Shown one piece after another: positions 51,896-54,718 of a stretch of 54,718 nt of DNA. Below the pieces are notes generated by a model. It saw only the letters and a program-made list of their open reading frames with translations. It was not told the origin of the DNA and searched no databases. The stretch's first letter is position 1. Every line of letters starts with the position of its first letter. The translations under genes and the position numbers were made by a program. The DNA comes from Vacuolonema iberomarrocanum LEGE 07170 (lineage in GTDB: Bacteria; Cyanobacteriota; Cyanobacteriia; Elainellales; Elainellaceae), in NCBI GenBank assembly GCA_015207365.1, contig JADEXA010000051.1:1-54718 (forward strand), given 5' to 3'.

Positions 51896-54133
51896 TTAAA
51901 CGAAGTCGGCTTCGGTGATGGCCGCAACCTGGGTGTTGTTCAACCGCAGCAAGCGCTCATTGCCTACCGAAATCAGCACATTGTTGTTGAGTTGTTGAAT
52001 CGAAAGCTGTTCAAAGCGGATGCCCCCCAAGATGATGAGATCTTGCCCATCGCTGAAGTCGGTCACGCGGTCTAACCCTTGACCCGTGCGGATGAAGATG
52101 CGATCGCTCCCCTCACCCGTTGTGATCAAATCATTGCCCTGGTTGCCAATCAGGCGGTCATTCCCAATGCCCCCTCGCAGCACATCATTGCCGATGCCGC
52201 CTCGGAGGATATCGTTGCCGCTCTGCCCATTTAGAGAATCATCTCCGGCACTGCCTAGCAGGCGGTCGTTGCCGCCGCCGCCGAGCAAGGTGTCGTTTGC
52301 TACCCCTCCCACGAGGGTGTCAGCTCCAGCGTCACCGCGCAGGGTATCGATTCCAGCGCCACCGACCAGGCGGTCATTGCCCCCATTGCCGTTGAGCCGA
52401 TCATCATCGGTGCCCCCGAGCAAGCGGTCATCATCGGCTCCCCCGAGCAAGGTGTCTTGGCCACTGCCACCCAAGAGGTTGTCGCCTCCTGCTCCACCGA
52501 TGAGGCGATCGTTGCCTTCTTGCCCTGCGAGGCGATCGTTGCCCTCCAGACCACTGACTCGGTCGTTGCCCGCCAGTGCAAAGATGACATCGCGCCCATT
52601 GGTTCCGACCAGCACATTGTCATCTGGAGTTGGAGCTTGCCGACCAAACACCACATAGCTCTCTCCAGAGCCGTCACCATTGGGGTCAGCACCGGATGCG
52701 CCGATGATAAGGTCAGCGATGCCATCGCCATTGATATCCCCCGCACCGCTCACGGAACGACCGGAGAAATCACCCGCATCAATGCCGTTGAGAGCAAAGC
52801 CATTGCTCCCATCGAGATCGCGCGGATCCAGGCTCGCCGCAAAGCCTTGATCGCTGCCAAAGATCACATAGCTCTGTCCAGAGTTGTCGGCATTGGGGTC
52901 GGCACTGAGTGCGCCGATGATGAGGTCATCGAAGCCATCGCTATTGATATCCCCCACTCCGCTCACCGACCTGCCGGAACCGTTAGTCTCAAGAATGGTA
53001 TTAAGGGTAAAGCCGTTGCGGCCATCTAGGTCGGCTAGATTCACACTGGCAGCAAAGCCCTGGTCGCTGCCAAACACTACATAGCTCCCCCCAGCCGCAA
53101 GATTGCCATAAGAAGACCCATTATATGCACCGATGATGAGGTCATCGAAGCCATCGCCATTGATATCCCCCGCGCCGCTCACGGAATAACCAGAACCGTC
53201 ACCCTCATCAATGCCGTTGAGGACAAAGCCGTTGCTACCGTCGAGGTCGACTAACTCCAGGCTGGGGTCAAAGCCCTGGCTGCTGCCAAAGACCACGTAG
53301 CTCTCCCCAGCATCCTCATTACCATTGGCATCAGCCCGGCTTGCACCGATGATGAGGTCATCGAAGCCATCGCCATTGACATCCCCCGCACCACTCACTG
53401 ATCGACCGGAGAAGTCACCCTCGTCAATACCGTTGAGGACAAAGCCATTGTTCCCATCGAGATCGGTCGGATCCAGGTTCTCGGCAAAGCCCTGGTCGCT
53501 GCCAAATATCACATAGCTCTCCCCTCTTAATGAACCGATGATGAGGTCATCCAGCCCATCGCCGTTGATATCCCCCGCATCACTCACCAACCAACCAGAG
53601 TAGTCCCCTGTATCAATGCCGTTGAAAGTAAAGCCATTGTTGCCATCGAGGTCAGCTATCTCTAGATTCGCCGCAAAGCCTTGGTTACCCCCGAACACCA
53701 CATAGCTCTCTCCAAAGGCAAGAGGTTCGTAGCAACCCCTAGAGCAATAGAAATTTCCGACCTCTGGTGCCCCAATAATGAGGTCATCGAACCCATCGCC
53801 GTTAATATCCCCCGCGCTGCTTACCGAACGACCGGAGCTGTCATACGTAGAAATGCCGTTGATGACAAAGCCATTGCTCCCATCCAGGTTGGCCAGCTCC
53901 AGGCTGGGGTCAAAGCCCTGGTCACTGCCAAACACCACATAGCTTTCTCCAGAGCGTTCACCATTGGGGTTGGCAGAGGATGCCCCGATGATGAGGTCAT
54001 CAAACCCATCGCCATTGATATCTCCCGCATCGCTCACTGATCGACCGGAGAAGTCACGCTCCTCAACGCCGTTAATAACAAAGCCATTGTCGCCATTGAG
54101 ATCCGAAAGGTTGAATTGGGCTGGAAAGGTCAT
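51896..54133 (-). CDS. FG-GAP/RTX secreted calcium-binding protein
   Basis: 745 residues from ATG 54133 (MTFPAQFNLSDLNGDNGFVI), with GAGGAC upstream; an earlier start (54307) would read through the duplicated end of the next gene. Seven FG-GAP repeats of about 70 residues (each with SGRSVSGAGDINGDGFDDLI and ESYVVFGSDQGF) would close a seven-bladed integrin-like propeller with Ca loops DxNGDGxxD. Then about 17 RTX nonapeptides (GGxGNDxLx, for example GGGGNDRLLGSAGDDSLNGQ) form a calcium beta-roll, and a C-terminal block (LDRVTDFSDGQDLIILGG) typical of type I secretion substrates ends it. No signal peptide. Probably an exported adhesin or surface protein. Block 2 carries a Cys pair in an unusual insert (FYCSRGCYEP). 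No T1SS genes are nearby. Confidence 0.93.
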   Translation of the reverse strand: MTFPAQFNLSDLNGDNGFVINGVEERDFSGRSVSDAGDINGDGFDDLIIGASSANPNGERSGESYVVFGSDQGFDPSLELANLDGSNGFVINGISTYDSSGRSVSSAGDINGDGFDDLIIGAPEVGNFYCSRGCYEPLAFGESYVVFGGNQGFAANLEIADLDGNNGFTFNGIDTGDYSGWLVSDAGDINGDGLDDLIIGSLRGESYVIFGSDQGFAENLDPTDLDGNNGFVLNGIDEGDFSGRSVSGAGDVNGDGFDDLIIGASRADANGNEDAGESYVVFGSSQGFDPSLELVDLDGSNGFVLNGIDEGDGSGYSVSGAGDINGDGFDDLIIGAYNGSSYGNLAAGGSYVVFGSDQGFAASVNLADLDGRNGFTLNTILETNGSGRSVSGVGDINSDGFDDLIIGALSADPNADNSGQSYVIFGSDQGFAASLDPRDLDGSNGFALNGIDAGDFSGRSVSGAGDINGDGIADLIIGASGADPNGDGSGESYVVFGRQAPTPDDNVLVGTNGRDVIFALAGNDRVSGLEGNDRLAGQEGNDRLIGGAGGDNLLGGSGQDTLLGGADDDRLLGGTDDDRLNGNGGNDRLVGGAGIDTLRGDAGADTLVGGVANDTLLGGGGNDRLLGSAGDDSLNGQSGNDILRGGIGNDVLRGGIGNDRLIGNQGNDLITTGEGSDRIFIRTGQGLDRVTDFSDGQDLIILGGIRFEQLSIQQLNNNVLISVGNERLLRLNNTQVAAITEADFV

Positions 54134-54224
54134 ACTTGTGTCCTCGATAAATATGAATCGTCGTTGCTGCAAAGACTGACTGAAGCGCTTGCTCTCGTGG
54201 GACGGCGAGGTATGGAAAATCGGC

Positions 54225-54257
54225 GGTGTTGGATTTCGACTGCGCTCAACCCACACC
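54225..54257. repeat. Hairpin between the two RTX copies
   Basis: GGTGTTGGATT (54225-54235) and CAACCCACACC (54247-54257) pair imperfectly, with loop TCGACTGCGCT. It corresponds to 51844-51877, but the loop reads in the opposite direction (TGCGCTC here, GAGCGCA there). Confidence 0.55.
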
Positions 54258-54275
54258 GTTGCTGCTGCGGGCGTG

Positions 54276-54718
54276 TTAAACGAAGTCGGCTTCGGTGATG
54301 GCCGCAACCTGGGTATTGTTCAACCGCAGCAACCGCTCATTGCCTACCGAAATCAGCACATTGTTGTTGAGCTGTTGAATCGAAAGTTGCTCAAAGCGGA
54401 TGCCCCCCAAGACGATGAGGTCTTGCCCATCGCTGAAGTCGGTCACGCGGTCTAACCCTTGACCCGTGCTGATGAGGATGCGATCGCTCCCTTCCCCGGT
54501 TGTGATCAAATCATTGCCTTGGTTACCAATCAGGCGGTCATTCCCGATGCCGCCTCGCAGCACATCATTGCCAATGCCGCCTCGAAGGATGTCGTTGCCG
54601 CTCTGCCCATTTAGAGAATCATCTCCGGCACTGCCTAGCAGGCGGTCGTTGCCGCCGCCGCCGAGCAAGGTGTCGTTTGCTACCCCTCCCACGAGGGTGT
54701 CAGCTCCAGCGTCACCGC
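54276..54718 (-). CDS. 3' end of a second RTX protein (tandem duplicate), partial
   Basis: The frame is open to the right edge and ends at 54276. Its 147 residues are RTX repeats and secretion block, nearly identical to residues 599-745 of the protein at 51896-54133 (few changes: ILIS for IFIR, LIVLGG for LIILGG). The DNA aligns without gaps at a constant offset of 2,380 bases to the window edge, and the identity extends about 25 bases past the stop. So the two genes are recent tandem copies or share their ends by gene conversion. The N-terminal part is outside the window. Confidence 0.9.
   Translation of the reverse strand, partial: GDAGADTLVGGVANDTLLGGGGNDRLLGSAGDDSLNGQSGNDILRGGIGNDVLRGGIGNDRLIGNQGNDLITTGEGSDRILISTGQGLDRVTDFSDGQDLIVLGGIRFEQLSIQQLNNNVLISVGNERLLRLNNTQVAAITEADFV

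Noticed and set aside
54134..54307. N-terminal extension of the RTX protein
   Set aside because: It is antisense-type readthrough of the duplicated tail of the next RTX gene; ATG 54133 has GAGGAC upstream.

Overview
The window is chromosomal DNA of a cyanobacterium, probably a filamentous, Leptolyngbya- or Oscillatoria-like one. Three things support this: the octamer GCGATCGC (HIP1) recurs throughout, inside and between genes; several families are cyanobacterial (TIGR02048-type glutamate-cysteine ligase, DUF3598, DUF3122, a three-histidine DpsA); and small palindromic repeats are frequent. No strain name can be given from sequence alone.

Layout. 0-4.3 kb: end of an unidentified gene, two pentapeptide-repeat proteins flanking a protein with a triplicated helical domain, tRNA-Ala(GGC), and a decayed UPF0158 gene. 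4.3-9 kb: a groEL without groES behind a CIRCE-like operator, an RlpA-like secreted protein, and a DUF3598 protein. 9-15.5 kb (all minus strand): a HAMP membrane sensor with a nucleotide-carrier-like transporter; then an Lrp/AsnC regulator, a LysE exporter, an M23 murein hydrolase activator and a ParA/MinD-like ATPase in one line. 15.7-22.6 kb (plus strand): M48 protease running into tRNA-Leu(CAA), a DUF2993 protein, gshA, and a PAS-PAS-GAF-GAF histidine kinase. 23.4-27.6 kb: a four-gene CDP-sugar cluster (rfbF, rfbG, an RmlC-like epimerase, a SAF-domain oxidoreductase) closed by a hairpin terminator. 27.9-34.2 kb: an RND efflux adaptor and pump, and a coiled-coil membrane protein. 34.7-43.3 kb (mostly minus): tetrapyrrole genes hemB, cobA and sirB, then dpsA, a bestrophin-like channel, a LysR regulator lacking part of its effector domain, an ArsC/Spx-like protein, a Nudix protein, and (plus) a DUF3122 protein. 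43.6-51.8 kb (plus): ATP-dependent DNA ligase, TPR-dispanin fusion, ureidoglycolate lyase-like protein, AI-2E/PerM transporter, SDR and GNAT. 51.9 kb to the end (minus): a seven-repeat FG-GAP/RTX protein and the 3' end of a recent tandem copy of it.

The strongest unexplained signal is intergenic: at least four families of palindromic mini-elements. Family 1 has seven copies, ending in ATATCAAATCCGG, with a central stem that is perfectly self-complementary within three copies (27 bp) yet differs between copies, so both arms change together. A family 2 element sits inside one family 1 copy with TA on each side, and removing it restores the host stem. Three elements of two families end exactly at the TAA stop codon of a neighbouring gene, so they may also act as 3'-end or terminator modules. 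The deletion in the LysR gene falls on a HIP1 octamer.
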